NCBI GenBank assembly: GCA_036768485.1
Contig: JAVLUZ010000145.1
Span: forward strand, 18,115,706-18,179,705
From: Mermis nigrescens
Lineage: Eukaryota > Nematoda > Enoplea > Mermithida > Mermithidae
DNA length: 64,000 bases
Direction of reading: 5' to 3'
Numbering within the stretch: position 1 is the first letter of the stretch; every line of letters starts with the position of its first letter. This document shows, in pieces, positions 11,501 through 22,849 of the stretch. Below the pieces are notes generated by a model. That model made no database searches and was not told the DNA's origin. It was given only the letters and a program-made list of their open reading frames with translations. The position numbers and the translations under genes were made by a program.

Positions 11501-13317
11501 ATTGACCGGAAACTGTGTAATAACGTAACTTTAACGCTATTTAAGCGCTTATACGCTTATACTAGTTTTTGAGGTCATTTTAGCCTAAAACAGCTCATTT
11601 TTTGACCCTCCCACAGACAGACTGAACCCCACCCCAGATCGGCCATGCTGGATGTGACTCCGCAAAGCATACAATATTAGCATAATTAGAATCCGACATT
11701 GGACTTACTCACATGTTCAGTTAAGGCGCGTCTGCAGGTGTGTTAAAAGGTGCAGTGCAGATACAGGAACTTTGTGACATTCTATGTTCCAACCACGGTT
11801 TTTTTTGTATTCGGCAAAGATTTTTCGCGATGTACAAAGACTTTTGGGGACCGTCTTTGTACATGTACAAAGATTTTTGGAAGACAAAAACTGCAAAAAA
11901 GGTTCGAAATTCGCCAAAATTCTCGGCGCTCCGCGCCGAAAATGAGCAATCGTGTGTTCTATATATCTTTATAATCTCATAAATCGCATTTTGAAAGGAA
12001 AAATACCAAATTTTCTGGCGCTTCGTGCCGTTTTGAGACGATTATTACTGATTTTTGCCCTCAGAAACCTAGAAATTGCTAAAATACGTAACCAAAGGTC
12101 GAACAATTCTGTTTTTGCCACACTAAAATCGCTACTGTACCATATTATAGTACCCAAAAAATTGTGTGTACGAAATGTACAAAGACTTTTAGGGACCATC
12201 TTTGTACATGTACAAACGGACCTTGTACAAAAAAAACACTGGTCACAACAGAAGATCACAAACACATGACAGCAAATAACAGTACCATAAGTAAATATGG
12301 AGGAAAAGTAAGATCTTGTATAGAATCGCCCCAGTGATTTCCGTATGATCTACAGTAATCAAACAAAACTTATTCCATTACTAATGTCATATGCGAAAAT
12401 TGAAAAAAATTGGTACAAGTAAAAACAATGAGGAGTTTTTCTTCGAATAGAGCAGCATTTAAAGGAGAGGGGACGGCCATTGCCTTAGCGATTGAAATTT
12501 CTCCTCCAGCCTTCAAAATTTATGAAAGTAAAAGAATGCAATAATGCATGAAAATCTGGGAATTTTCTAATACATTTATCACAAAAGCATGAAGTTTTCG
12601 GTACTTCGCGCAGTTTTTTGTGAGTATGACTTTTTCCTCCATCGTTTTCAAGAGGAAGAAATGTGAAGAAATGCTCTTTCTCATTCGTAAGTCGTACATA
12701 ATTTAGATTTAGGTGTCCAGCTGATTCTGGAAAAAGCGACTGGTTAAACTGATTTTGAGATCGAAGAACTTTTCACATCAGTAAGCAGAAGTTTATAAAA
12801 GCACGTCGCTATACCTATAATGTTCAACTTATGACCATGCATTATGATTGTCTTTTCAGAACGAGTCGGAAGGCAACTCAGTAGAGACAAAGGAATATTT
12901 TGTACATTATTTAAAGATAGTGAGACGGAGAACGACATTGCTTCTTCGGGATATATTTTTAGAAGCTCTATCCAACGCCAAAACTCTAAAAAAATCAACA
13001 ACAAAATCATCAGGGTTACGAATTATAATTGAGTATTTGCTTATTTTCAAGTTTAACAATTGTGAAGATCAATTTAATACAAAAATTATAAATTTTCTAT
13101 GATTTTTGTTCCTACTTGTAAACTTTAATGAATTAATAAACGTATAATATCGAACAATTCACAGATGGATGGAATGATTTCCACCGATCGCGAAGAATGT
13201 TTAGCTGCTTGGTGGTGCTTGGCTCGTTATCTGGTTGTGAAACTAAAACAAGGATATGAGCTGGAATCCATGCACAAAGGCAAGCAGCGTCTACATTTGC
13301 CCGAAAAGGGCCAATAA
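8573..13317 (+). CDS. Globin with N-myristoylation-type start (4 exons)
   Basis: Globin family heme protein, likely binding O2 or another small ligand. The spliced model joins 8573-8598, 9795-10055, 10676-10859 and 13165-13317: 624 nt, 207 residues plus stop, all phases compatible and all introns GT-AG. The N terminus MGAKQTKS has Gly2 and Thr6 with basic residues, fitting N-myristoylation and so membrane attachment (inference). Helix A carries LLTEHQKYLIKKTW. LKSLF supplies the likely CD1 Phe. His of RHARVF is the likely distal E7 His, and His of GRRHF the likely proximal F8 His. Helix H is AAWWCLARYLVVKLKQGY. The pattern HARVFTNVID..MRNIDELD resembles nematode globins. No neighbouring gene suggests a pathway. 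A further 5' non-coding exon or trans-splice site cannot be excluded. Confidence is high for the family and exons 2-4, lower for exon 1. Confidence 0.9.
8815..9190 (+). repeat. Family E dispersed repeat (globin intron 1)
   Basis: Shares with copies at 16097, 32085, 39000 (reverse) and 55585 the block order: AATTCCGGGG start, GCCTTTTTTGGGCCCAAAAA, the GTTTTTTGGCG block, CTATCTTTCTAGAGCATAAA, GTCAAAAAATG-like stretch, GCGCGAAGCGCC, then AATTTGA.ACTTTTGAGC. It is non-coding and lies wholly within intron 1. Confidence 0.75.
9795..10055 (+). CDS. Globin coding exon 2 (helices A to E)
   Basis: Acceptor TCGACAG, donor AG|GTGAAG. Encodes a basic leader of about 25 residues, then helix A (LLTEHQKYLIKKTW), helix B/C (VKIFQNIFQRDPRLKSLF) and the start of helix E with the distal His (GFIRHA). 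The leader between the start and helix A is longer than in vertebrate globins and rich in Gly, Arg and Lys. Confidence 0.92.
10676..10859 (+). CDS. Globin coding exon 3 (helices E to G)
   Basis: Acceptor AAAATTCAG, donor GTG|GTAAAC. Encodes VFTNVIDLTMRNIDELD, IAPAMITFGRRHF with the proximal His, and helix G (GFRPEYMTIFAEALMDFI). The open frame on the opposite strand here is a shadow. Confidence 0.93.
11400..11655 (+). repeat. Family B dispersed repeat (globin intron 3)
   Basis: B copy running from ATATGCGCGTGGGTGG to ATCGGCCATGCTGGATG, with the internal CTTCAAATTGACCGG and TTTTGAGGTCATTTTAGCC blocks. It lies inside the intron before the last globin exon. Confidence 0.75.
11656..12740. other. 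Intronic repeat with TGTACAAAGA motifs, non-coding
   Basis: Within globin intron 3. The motif TGTACAAAGACTTTTGGGGA or close variants occur at about 11830, 11865 and 12178-12215, in direct and inverted form around TGTACATGTACAAA palindromes. Overlapping open frames on both strands are by-products of this repeat, and no protein family was recognised. Confidence 0.45.
13165..13317 (+). CDS. Globin coding exon 4 (helix H and tail)
   Basis: Acceptor AATTCACAG. Encodes a short GH linker (MDGMISTDREE), helix H (CLAAWWCLARYLVVKLKQGY) and a basic tail ending HLPEKGQ before TAA. Phase 0 matches exon 3. The 2.3-kb intron before it contains a family B repeat. No clear AATAAA lies close downstream. Confidence 0.85.
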   Translation: MDGMISTDREECLAAWWCLARYLVVKLKQGYELESMHKGKQRLHLPEKGQ

Positions 13318-13536
13318 TTGGTACAATCAGCGTGATTGCCAAACGGTGAAATTTCTGAATATTTTATCTGTGAAATGTGATCGCTGCTTGAAATACCTTT
13401 TATTACGCTCACTCTGAAGACACGTGATTCGACGAGCATTGTTTATAAATATTGATGTTTTATATTCGTATTTGTTAATAATATTAATTGTTGTTCTGAC
13501 TGTCGCGCACTTGAATATTGCATCTACGATGTATCA

Positions 13537-13680
13537 TAGGTAGCGCTTTACCGCGTACCTATAATATACGAGTACTTGGAAATCCCAATATATGTCTACC
13601 CCCTACAGCTATAACGGGACCATCTGAGAGTTGCGGTTTTTTCAAAGATAGATGGTAACAAGTGGCATAGGAAAAGTGAT
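13537..13680 (+). repeat. Family C head fragment (hairpin and leader only)
   Basis: Starts at CATAGGTAGCGCT and forms the family C hairpin, followed by CCTATAATATACGAG, CCCCCTACAGCTATAACGGG and a GTTGCGGTTTTTTC leader. It then breaks off, so it is a 5'-end fragment. It lies about 200 bp downstream of the globin stop codon. Confidence 0.7.
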
Positions 13681-13839
13681 TTATTTATTTTGAGAGATCG
13701 TTTAAATTTATTTTGAGTTCTTATATTCATTTTGAGATCTAATTCAAGAAATTTTTAGAGACGATTCTATTGACTTTTATTTTGAAGAAGCTTAACGTTG
13801 CTAAAGCAACATTTGAAAAACGGCGGCGTCATGACTAGA

Positions 13840-14060
13840 CGTGCACATGAGAATGAAAAATGGAAAATTTTCTAGGGAAAATAATGCAAAAAGGCCAAAA
13901 ATAAATGAAAATCGAAAATTTGATTCACGAGTTCTTCAAATTTGACAAAAATTGTACATACATTTACATGGTTTTCATGATATTTCAGCTATTAGATCAA
14001 TTTTTGAGCTTTTTTCAGTCCCAGCTCACTAACTGATTTACCCAAGATCAGCCATGCTGT
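13840..14060 (+). repeat. Family B dispersed repeat
   Basis: Diverged B copy, from GACGTGCACATGAG to CCAAGATCAGCCATGC. The GACCC block is degraded compared with other copies. Confidence 0.6.
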
Positions 14061-16096
14061 TCATCTATGTATGTTTTTGAGAAAATTACGTGATGTCCGC
14101 AATGAACGAACTCATAGAAATGTAAGCTGGTAAGATATTTGGCCACACTAAAATATCCTTGAAAGTATGCAATTTCAATAATTGCAACACCACTTTGGCA
14201 AAAATTTACACTTTTCTTATCTCTGCATCCGCCCCTGTCCTCTACATGCGGCTTGCTATGGAATAGCTCAACAGTAACATTAACAAAATTTGACCTGATT
14301 GAAGTTAACCTACATAAACATGCAAAATTAGCTTGTTAACCCTCTAAAACGCTTTAGCTACTACCTTCGAAGGATACGTCACATACCGAACGAAAGTATT
14401 TTCGTTAAAATTTCTAGACCCCTCTCTAATCTTTTCATGTCATACAAACAAAACACTGCAAACCAATTAAGGGCCAAATTTAGGCGGGCAAGGGGCAGCT
14501 GCGCCGCCCTGCCTGATCCTACACGCACTGAGATGGAGGGACCATCATAAAAAGAAACTGCAAGCTGTCAATATTCACGACACATGTACATAAATTATTT
14601 TTTCAATAATAACTAAAAACCTAATTAAGTGCATTGGTAGCAAAATTATGGTTCATCTTAAATTGGAGTTCGTTTTCAAAAAAGTTGAAAATAATTATAT
14701 GAAAAATAATTTAATAATGAATGAATTAAGCGTACCCGACATTTTTTAGCTCAAAAAGACACTTTTTGGAATTTTTCGGCCTGATCCCAAGAATAATCCT
14801 GGCAAGTTGCTAAAGTGTGAAACAATTTTTTGCTGAAATTATGGAACATGAAACAAATTTTAAATTCTATGACAATCAAAATTCTAAATTCATTTTTCTG
14901 CTTTCTTATCAATACTCGTATTTACATATATTGAAGGAACGAACAATTTTCCCAAAAGTTCTATGATAATCATTTTTTTCAAGAGACACGACACGACTAT
15001 CTGATTAAACGCTACGGAAATATTTATGATTTAAATAATCGTTTTTAGCATTAAATAGCAAGTAAAAATGTTATTTAGTCGGCATAGAACAGCAAGTAAA
15101 AATGTTTTTAACAAATTAAATGCTCATAGCAGTTTTTGTGAATTTAAGCATGTTTTTTACCAATAGCTAAGCTGCCAAAACCGAATAAGCAAGGTTTTGA
15201 GCACTTGGGAAGTTTTCTGACCGAAAACTTAGTTGGGGAAAAACGAGGCGATTTTGCTAGAAAATTTTCCAAGACTTGGTATTTGAGTCAAAAAACGTTA
15301 GGAGCAAACGAACCAACTCTTGAAAGAATGCTTTTTTTACTTGGAAAAAACACTTATACTCTGTTTCACATAACTTTGTGCATAAATTTCAAGAATTTTC
15401 ATCGACATTTAGCCGAGGGTTACGATAATTTTTTATCAGATCAATGATAAAATTGCAATCTGTCATCTTCCGGAGATAGTTTTAATATTTTTGACTGAAG
15501 CTGTGTGCAACAGACTATAGATATTTCATGAACCAAAACTCGGAAAATAGCCGATTTTCCATGTCTTGAGACTAGGGTTGGGTTTCTAAATGGAAATGAA
15601 TCTGCCCTAGGAATGTTTTCACCTCCAGAATTTCTTATTTTTCTTAAAAATCGTGAAAAAGGCGGCGTTTTAGCGTTTTTAACGATCTTTTAGCTTAACT
15701 ATGTCAAATTTTTTTGCATCATTTTTTGTCTATATTTTGTTGAATGTACTCAAATTTTTAAAACATTTTTTGAGTTTCTGTATTTTTATATTTTGCAAAG
15801 AAATAAAATCGTCATAAATGTCTATAAATTGCGGTTTTAAACGAACATGGAGGGGACGGCGGACTATTGGAATGAAAACTAATTTTTGAATCTGACAAGG
15901 GTCCCCCAAAGAAAAGAAGAAAAGAATAAAAATCCTCGAAGTTGGTCTAAAACACCACCAAAACAGGTTTTCAGGTTACGTGTTCTGAGCTACAAAATGC
16001 AAAATTTTACGGCGTTCGAATTTGTTGTTTATCTATAATTTTGGTCTTTAACCCCGCTTAGAATCGCTAAAATTTGAGTTAGTTACATACTTGTAC
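14061..16096. other. Gene-free tract
   Basis: AT-rich. About 15600-15850 resembles a decayed reverse copy of family E. An 80-codon open frame at 15205-15447 matches no family known to me and has no clear splice partners. Nothing else is supported. Confidence 0.45.
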
Positions 16097-16750
16097 AACA
16101 TAGAAATTCTGGGAGGGTCAGGTCCTAGAATTTTTCAAAAAGTGCCTTTTTTGGGCTAAAAACGATGAATAGACGTCAAAGACACTATTTTTTGACGTTT
16201 CAGACAATGCTCGCTCGTTCTAGAACATAAAAACGTAAATGAAATCGCAACAAAATTTGAAAAAAATTGAGTAATTGAACAAAATATTGTAAAAAAATGT
16301 GCGTATGGCGCTAAGCGCCGAAAATTTGAGATTTTTGAGCCAAAAATGAGCTAAAAACGCCTAAAAAGCACACCTGGGCATTTGGGGGTGGGGTTTGAAG
16401 ACGGTATGCATCCCCGGAAAAACCAAAATAACCCCCCCAGAAACCAGAATACCCCCACCAAAATTCAATTTTAATTTTTTTGGTGTTTTTTGCAATTTTT
16501 GATGCCAATGGATAGTGCTCGATGAGAAACGTTGAAAAATTGAGTTTTTTCGCCATCCCACCATTTTAAGGCCATTTTTTGACCTTTAAAAATCTTGCAC
16601 CCCCAGAATTTCGGTGCCGCCCACCTATGCTAAAAAGACAAATTTTTAGCCATTTTTACTAACTTTTACAAATAATCGACAATTCTGGTGAAGAGGGTCG
16701 CTGGCAGCCATTTTGCGAGGGGTCAGTTACCATTCTAAAAGTAACCCCCG
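16097..16750 (+). repeat. Family E repeat interrupted by a family A element
   Basis: The E sequence runs from 16097 (AGAAATTCTGGGAGGGTC) to 16368, is interrupted by family A copy 2, and resumes at 16630 through the CAGCCATTTTGCGAGGGG block to about 16750. The interruption dates E as older than A. Confidence 0.75.
16369..16629 (-). mobile_element. Family A hAT-like MITE, copy 2, nested in family E
   Basis: A 261-bp element in reverse orientation (CACACCTGGGCA ... CCGCCCACCTATG), flanked by an exact 8-bp duplication CTAAAAAG (16361-16368 and 16630-16637). It contains the same ATGCCAATGGATAGTGCTCG block as the other copies. Open frames on the minus strand here come from the element. Confidence 0.85.
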
Positions 16751-17378
16751 ACCCCTCCAAGAACACGTATGCTTAGTTATGTAGATCTTTGCAAAGCACA
16801 AAGATTTGTTTGTTAAATTAAATTAAATCATTAAATCGTTTGTCGATTTAATGATGTGAAATCAGTCGTATCTATCGATGGTTTTCAACGTTGATTTGTT
16901 TTCTTTTATTATGAAATAAAATAAACATTTTTTGACATTTTCCCTGAAAATTTTCTTCACTATTACGAGTAGATAGAGCTCGCCGCGCTAAAAAATGCCA
17001 TTATTTTTGCTTGTTTGGGAATATTTCTCGAGATATTTGACCTCAAAGTTTTCGGCCCCCTCCCCCAAATTGAAATCCTGGATACTGGCCCGGTCATAAC
17101 ACAAGGTGCATAGTACAATTTTTAAAAAATCGTAAATCTCCAATTATTAGCACGTAAGAGTACAGAATTGGGTGTTTCTGACGTCTTTGATCATGTTTAT
17201 GCGTTTCCTGACATATTTAAAAATTGCGTCGCTATGAAAATCGACGAAACGATACTTATTAGGCAGGTTAAAGCGCAAATGTCGTGCAAAGCAAAAGCAT
17301 CTCTGAATACTCAAAAAATCGTTAAACAAATTTGTCATGTGGGGACTTCTGAACCAAAATTCTGGATGTGGCTATGAC

Positions 17379-17640
17379 CATACGTGAGCAGCACCAAAAT
17401 TCTAGGGGGGGGTGCAAAATTTTTTAAAGGTCAACAAATGGCCTTAAAAATGGTGGTATGGTGAAAAAACACCATTTTTCAAAGTTTCTAATCGAGCACT
17501 ATCCATTGGCATCAAAAAATTGTGAAAAAAAACAAAATAAAATTTTAAAAATTGAATTCTGGGATGGGTATTTTGATTTCTGGGGGTATTTTGGTTTCTG
17601 GGGGTTGCATACCCTCCAAACCCTCCTACGCCCAGGTGTG
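17379..17640 (+). mobile_element. Family A hAT-like MITE, copy 3
   Basis: A 262-bp element (CATACGTGAGCAGC ... CGCCCAGGTGTG) flanked by GCTATGAC (17371-17378) and GCCATGAC (17641-17648), an 8-bp duplication with one later substitution. Confidence 0.82.
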
Positions 17641-17767
17641 GCCATGACTCCGAGCTGAAGGTAGAGGGTCTACCTAGCGAAAAACTCTATGTCAGAAAAG
17701 CGTCACCAAATTACTCCACTTAAGGCTAATATCCAAATCATAATCGAGTGGACATTTCACCCAATTA

Positions 17768-19348
17768 TCTTAGATAGCGCGTTAGCGCGTACCTATAATA
17801 TACTTGGGTACCCCTAACACCTGTGCACTCCCCCTACAGCTATAACGGGACACTTCTGGAAGGTGCGGTTTTTTTAAAAGAAAGATAATAAAAAAATTCG
17901 CTGCCCGTGTTTTTTTGTTTTTCTTGAAACTCAAAACTGACTGTGTAAAGAAGGTGTAAAGTTTTTGTGTAACGTTATAACATAGGACAAATTTTGGGAC
18001 CTTTTTGTCACGGCATGTGGACAACTGAGTATTGATGACTCGAACAATTAAACAGCATAGGATTATAGAGGGATGGATTTTACAGAACAGTATTTTTTGT
18101 TTTTTGAAATTCGCATTAGTTCTCGAATGGCAGTGTAAAGAGTGCGAAAATCTGGGGGTGAAAAAGCACTTTTTGGTCGAGTTTTCAACCTGCTTATGTC
18201 TGATACTAACTCCGGTTATGAGTTTTTTAAATGTTTTCTGACAGAAATGTAGAGCGGATCAAGGGCTACATTCTGCATATAAGCAAAGTCTTCTACGCTC
18301 TATGGTGAGTTAGATCCTGGGGTTTAAAGTTTACACTCTAGTGGAATGTGTAAAAAACGGATTTTAAGTAAGATTTCTCTGCCAAATTTTTCCGCTTATG
18401 AGTCAGTGTAAATTGAAGACAGCATTAATAAAGTGCCTCTCAGGGGCTACACATCGCAGCAAACCGCATTTAAAAAAACGCAATATTGAGTTATTTATGG
18501 GGGTGTAAAGTTCGAAATCAGAGGTAAAAAATGGGCGAAAAAACACGTTTTTTCCGAAGTTTGATTAATAAATCATACCAAATAATTTTTGCAACAGAAT
18601 TTTGGCACACAGGAATGTACTACGATTTAAAAGCTACAAATTGTACCAAACCGAATTTCTTTAAACTCAATGGGGAGTTCGGTACGGAATTTTAAAGTTT
18701 ACAGTGTTCTAAATGATGGAAAATACGTTTTTGTTGCATTTTTTGTTCGCCACTTTCTCCGTCCAGAAGTCGGGATAAGTCCAATAGAATAAAAATAAAG
18801 TGCTTTATATCGGGTGCATGTCAAAGCAAATTGTCTATACATTAATATTTAGCGAGTGTAAAGTCAAAAATTTGGTGTTTAAAATGCGTTTCTGTCTTGT
18901 TTTTTCTGCCTGCTTCTCCGGTTATGAGTCAGGGACACGATTATCAAGTCTAGAAATGGACCGGGAACCAAATTTGATATGCCAGTCTGGCGCATATGTT
19001 TACACTCTACAGTGTTGTAAAGTAGTTTACACCTATTGTTAGTTTGCCCATAGAACATTATGGAGACTTAATTTTTTCATAAATATTAATCGTAATATCG
19101 GAACAATATCAAAATTACGAATCTGACCAAAATCTTCTTTACACTAGGTGTTTACATGAAGTTTACACTACATATGTATTTATCTTCGTTTTTGAGCATT
19201 CCAGAAACCTAATTTTTTCCTGGAGTCTAGAAATTTTCAAAGAATCAAATGTGAGACGTCACGTAGGCGCGTTTGTTTACATCCAACAGTGATGTAAAGT
19301 AGTTTACACTCATTGTTTATTTGTCCTCAGACCATTGTACTTGGGTAT
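17768..19348 (+). mobile_element. Family C hairpin-headed repetitive element, copy 2
   Basis: Opens with the hairpin GCGCGTTAGCGCGTACC, then CCTATAATATACTTGG, CCCCCTACAGCTATAACGGG and a GGTGCGGTTTTTTT leader. The interior consists of degenerate units spaced about 180 bp apart: the GGCTAC landmark falls at 18264, 18445, 18632 (as AGCTAC) and roughly 18811. Units share TCCGGTTATGAGT, TGTAAAG and CTCAATA. Nothing in it codes convincingly. Copy 3 follows head to tail. Confidence 0.75.
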
Positions 19349-20368
19349 TAATATCATAGGTAGCGCGATAGCGCTACCTATAATATACTTGGCCATCCTT
19401 TTTCTTATATGTTTATCACAGCGAGTGCAAAATTTGTGTCCCCCTCACAGCAACAACGGCACACACCTAGGAGGTGCCGTTTTTTTAATCGATGGATAAT
19501 TAAAAAATTCGATGCCCGTGTTTTTTTCTTTTGTTTACACTCAATACTGAGTTAGCAATGAGCGTGTAAAGTGTGAAGCAAAAAATCAAATAATTTGCGG
19601 AGGGCCAATTTTTTTTAAAAAATGTTGCCCCCCAGCTGTAGATTACGAATCTGACCTTAAAATGTCTTTACAGTCAATGGTTGTTGCACAAAAGTGTAAA
19701 GTATACGTGTTTTTTACTCTTTGCGTGTCCTTCAGCTTACCTAACTCAATTTTGGTTTCTGTGCAGTCCAATCGGTTTTATAATGTAGAGGGTTGCAAAA
19801 TCTCAAAACCGATTTTTTTCTTTCTTATAACGCAATATTTCTTGATCTGTGATCGTTTTAGTGTAAAGGGTTCGAGACGAAAAACGATATCTCTTCAACT
19901 ACTCCGCTAAGTAGGCGGAACATGCTAATTATGCTTAAAAGGTGCCCTGACCTTAGTGTTACAGATCCCAGTTTATTTTGTTTCTATACACCCAATATTG
20001 CGGTATTAGCACAAGTGTAAAGTTTACACCGAGAAGCATTTTTGCGCCCAGAGCGTCGTGGAGGATGAATTTTTTAAAAAATGTTCTCCATAAGGTCAGA
20101 ATAACGAATCTGACCTTTAAACTTTTCTACAGCCAGTGTTTGTTGAGGTATGAAGAGGTGAACTCTGAATTATATATACATCTATTTTCTAATGCCGATA
20201 GATAACTCCGCATTGCATATTTTTGATCAGATTTTTCGTATTTCAGAGGTTTTTGACTCGTCTTTAATAAATAATTATTTTTATCATCATAAATGCACTA
20301 TTCTTAAACATCAGTAGAATGATGAATATCTTTAAAAATAGGATAATCAAGCTGAAATCTGCTGATAT

Positions 20369-20454
20369 GTCGAGTTGGCGCAGTGGTTGACAACTCCGTT
20401 CTCGGATGCGGTATTAAACAAAGAATGATGGGTTCGAATCTTCTGAATGCTGAC
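20369..20454 (+). tRNA. tRNA-like sequence with T-run, probably a pseudogene
   Basis: It has a good internal A box (TGGCGCAGTGG) and B box (GGTTCGAATCT), about 45 bp apart, as in a tRNA with a long variable arm (Ser/Leu type). GTCG at the start can pair with TGAC at the end (one G-T), and TTTTTT, a pol III terminator, follows at once. The remaining acceptor pairs, the D stem and the anticodon stem pair poorly, so a functional tRNA is unlikely. It may be a tRNA relic or a SINE head inserted in family C. Confidence 0.4.
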
Positions 20455-21419
20455 TTTTTTCATTTTTTCAATTCTTTTGGCAAAACCATGTACTTCATTT
20501 GACTCATATATCTATTTAGGTTCTGCAGATAACACTTTTTTGTGTTTTGAATTTCGCCTCAGTTGTCGAATGGGAGTGTAAAGAGTGCGAAAATCTGGGG
20601 GCGAAAAGACACATTTTGGCCGAGTTTTCGACATGTTTATGTCAGCCAACAACTCCGGTTATGAGTTCTAGGAAATTTTTTCTGACAGAAATGTACTACG
20701 GATCAAGGGCTATCTTGTGCTTACCAGCAAACTTTTCTACAATCAATACGCAGTTAGTACCAGGGTTTTAAACTTTACACTCTAGTGGATGAGTAAAAAA
20801 ACAGATTTTTTCCAAGATTTCTCTGCCAAAAGTTGGGGTTAATTAAATAAAATAGAAATAAAGTAACTTCTAATGGCTACACGTCGAAGCAAGCCGCGTT
20901 CAAAAAACGTAATATTGAGTTGTTTATTTGGTGTAAAGTTCGAAATCTGAGGTGTAAAGTGGGCGAAAAAAACAGGTTTTTTCGTATTTTGATTGATAAA
21001 TCATATCAAATATTTTGCGGAACATAAGTTTGGCGCATACAAACCTACTACAATCAAAGGGCAACAAACTGGCCCGAACCGAATTTATTTACATTCAATG
21101 GGCGTTAGGTTCAGATTTTTAAAGTTTACAATGTGGTGGACAGTGGAAAATACGTGTTTGTACTTTTTTGTTCGCCACTTTCTCTGTTCAGAAGTCGGGC
21201 GAGGTCGAATAGGATAAAAATAAAGTAAAATTCTAGTTTTTTTCTACGTAAAATCAGAATTGGGAATCTGACTGTTAGTATTCTCTACACTTAGTAGTTG
21301 TGTAAAGTTTGCACTATTCATTTGTTGTTAATATGTAGTTTATACTACAAATTTATTTTACTACCAAATCTAAGCGTTAGTGTTCCTTACACTTGATATT
21401 TGCGTGAAGTTCTTGAATT

Positions 21420-22230
21420 TTTGCCGAAAAACTTTGTTTTTTAATTTACCAACATCCCACCTTTTCAATTTTCTTAAAGTTTAAAATCTTTTACAATTCT
21501 CTTCATAATTTAATGGTAGGTTTAAACTTTAAGTTTCTCTTGGTTTACAACTCTCGCTTAGCAAGCTCATTTTTCAATACTTTTTCATAGTGATCAATCG
21601 CGTTTAGTTCGGAATTGGTGGACGGCCCTTATTTTATTACTCGGCTTAAATAATCCAAGTGACTATCTTTTGATTATTTTCTTTATCGCAAATTCAAACA
21701 CCCAAATTTCAATTTAAAAATCATAAAAATTATTTCATAATTTTTATGTAAGATGACTGGCTGGTTGAGAGCTCTTTTTTGTTGTTTTCATTGTTCATTG
21801 TGCTCGTAGGAACCAGAAAAGAAATAGTTTTTCGCCATAGGTATTCTCTGGCGAAAACAAGTTAACAAAGCTTTTTGCGTTAATTATTATTTTGGTCCAA
21901 AATAGGTCAACTGACCTAGGGCAAAATTCCGGGGCTACTTAATTACTACTGCGTTAGGTTTTTAGGGCATAGCTGCCAATAGCTCCGTAGGTACGGACGA
22001 ATTTAGGTCCGAGGAGTTTGAGACCGTAGTTATTGAGGGTTGTGGGGTTGAGTCCGGCGTTTCGCCCTAGCAACCTGACCAGCGCTAAGTGTAGCCAGGT
22101 ACTTAAGTAAGTCCCGGAGGTACGTTATATGTCGTTTCCAAGTTAATTTAAATGTGGAACGACCTCTATAACTTACAGGACTGTTTAGAATGTAACATAT
22201 ATTTACTTTAGCTAATAAAAAATAGTAAAC
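21420..22230. other. Unassigned block inside family C copy 3
   Basis: Family C sequence stops near 21420 and resumes near 22230 (CATATCTAACTCAGTTTTAAA). The block between includes a locally GC-richer part (21940-22110). A long imperfect hairpin pairs the region around 22112-22142 (GTCCCGGAGG ... TCGTTTCCA) with 22155-22183 (TGGAACGACCTC ... CAGGAC). No protein or RNA family was recognised. Confidence 0.4.
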
Positions 22231-22483
22231 TTTATACTTCCGACAATCAAGAGCATATCTAACTCAGTTTTAAATTCTATGCAGTCTGATTGATTTCAAA
22301 AGGTCGACGGTTATAAAATCTAGGGAGTCTTTTTTTAAAATATTTTTTAAATTTAGAGGCAATTAATTTATGTTAAGAACAATAATGTTTTCCGCGTTCT
22401 TGGACTGCTGTCATTATTGTGGTATGTTACTGTATGTGTTTGCTGACTGATGCACTGAAATCATGCTAATTAAAAGTAGGGTA

Positions 22484-22640
22484 CTAGCAAAGAAAAATGC
22501 TCCGATGGAACAAAAAAGATGAATATACTTGGAATTGTGGATTATTAAGGATGTAAAAGGAGGGGACTAGGGAGAATCTACCTAAAGTCGCAAAATCTGC
22601 TAAAAATCACACTTTCTCTAAGCAACGCAAAAAATCGAAG
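22484..22640 (+). mobile_element. Family D arm (left orientation)
   Basis: CTAGCAAAGAAAAATGCTCC through the GGAGGGGACTAGGG block to the ATCGAAGTATATTCTGCGG block. It matches the left arm of the complete element at 62222. A diverged right-oriented arm lies at 26417-26645, so 22484-26645 could be one expanded element, or the arms may be independent remnants. Confidence 0.65.
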
Positions 22641-22849
22641 TATATTCTGCGGTTAACACATTCGAATAAATATTTAACCATTAAAAATGATTGAAAAAGC
22701 AGCACGTTAGCTATGCAGCAGCTCAAGCATACTCCAGTTTCATTCGATCAATAAATAGTGCATAAAAATCACTAAACTGGTGTGAGGCGCTGCATTATTT
22801 CAGCTACAAGCTTTCAAACTCACTGCTCATCTAAATGACAATAAATAAT

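Larger units (their letters stand above)
19350..22483 (+). mobile_element. Family C hairpin-headed repetitive element, copy 3 (interrupted)
   Basis: The head hairpin has a 20-nt core GGTAGCGCGATAGCGCTACC, with arms extending to about 15 bp. The interior units include one copy of the segment that is tandemly expanded at 60423-62150 (about 19595-20060) and the motif GTGTAAAGTTTACAC. It contains a tRNA-like segment (20369-20454), a foreign-looking block (about 21420-22230) and the shared 3' tail GGACTGCTGTCATTATTGTG ... CATGCTAATTAAAAG. Family D begins where this copy ends. Confidence 0.7.

Noticed and set aside
12844..13102. Open frames between globin exons 3 and 4, with a good acceptor at 12860
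   Set aside because: An extra exon here would separate helix G from helix H by too many residues, and exons 3 and 4 already join in phase.
18032..21217. Several 60-80-codon open frames in family C copies
   Set aside because: They fall in repeat units and are not conserved in frame between homologous units of other copies.
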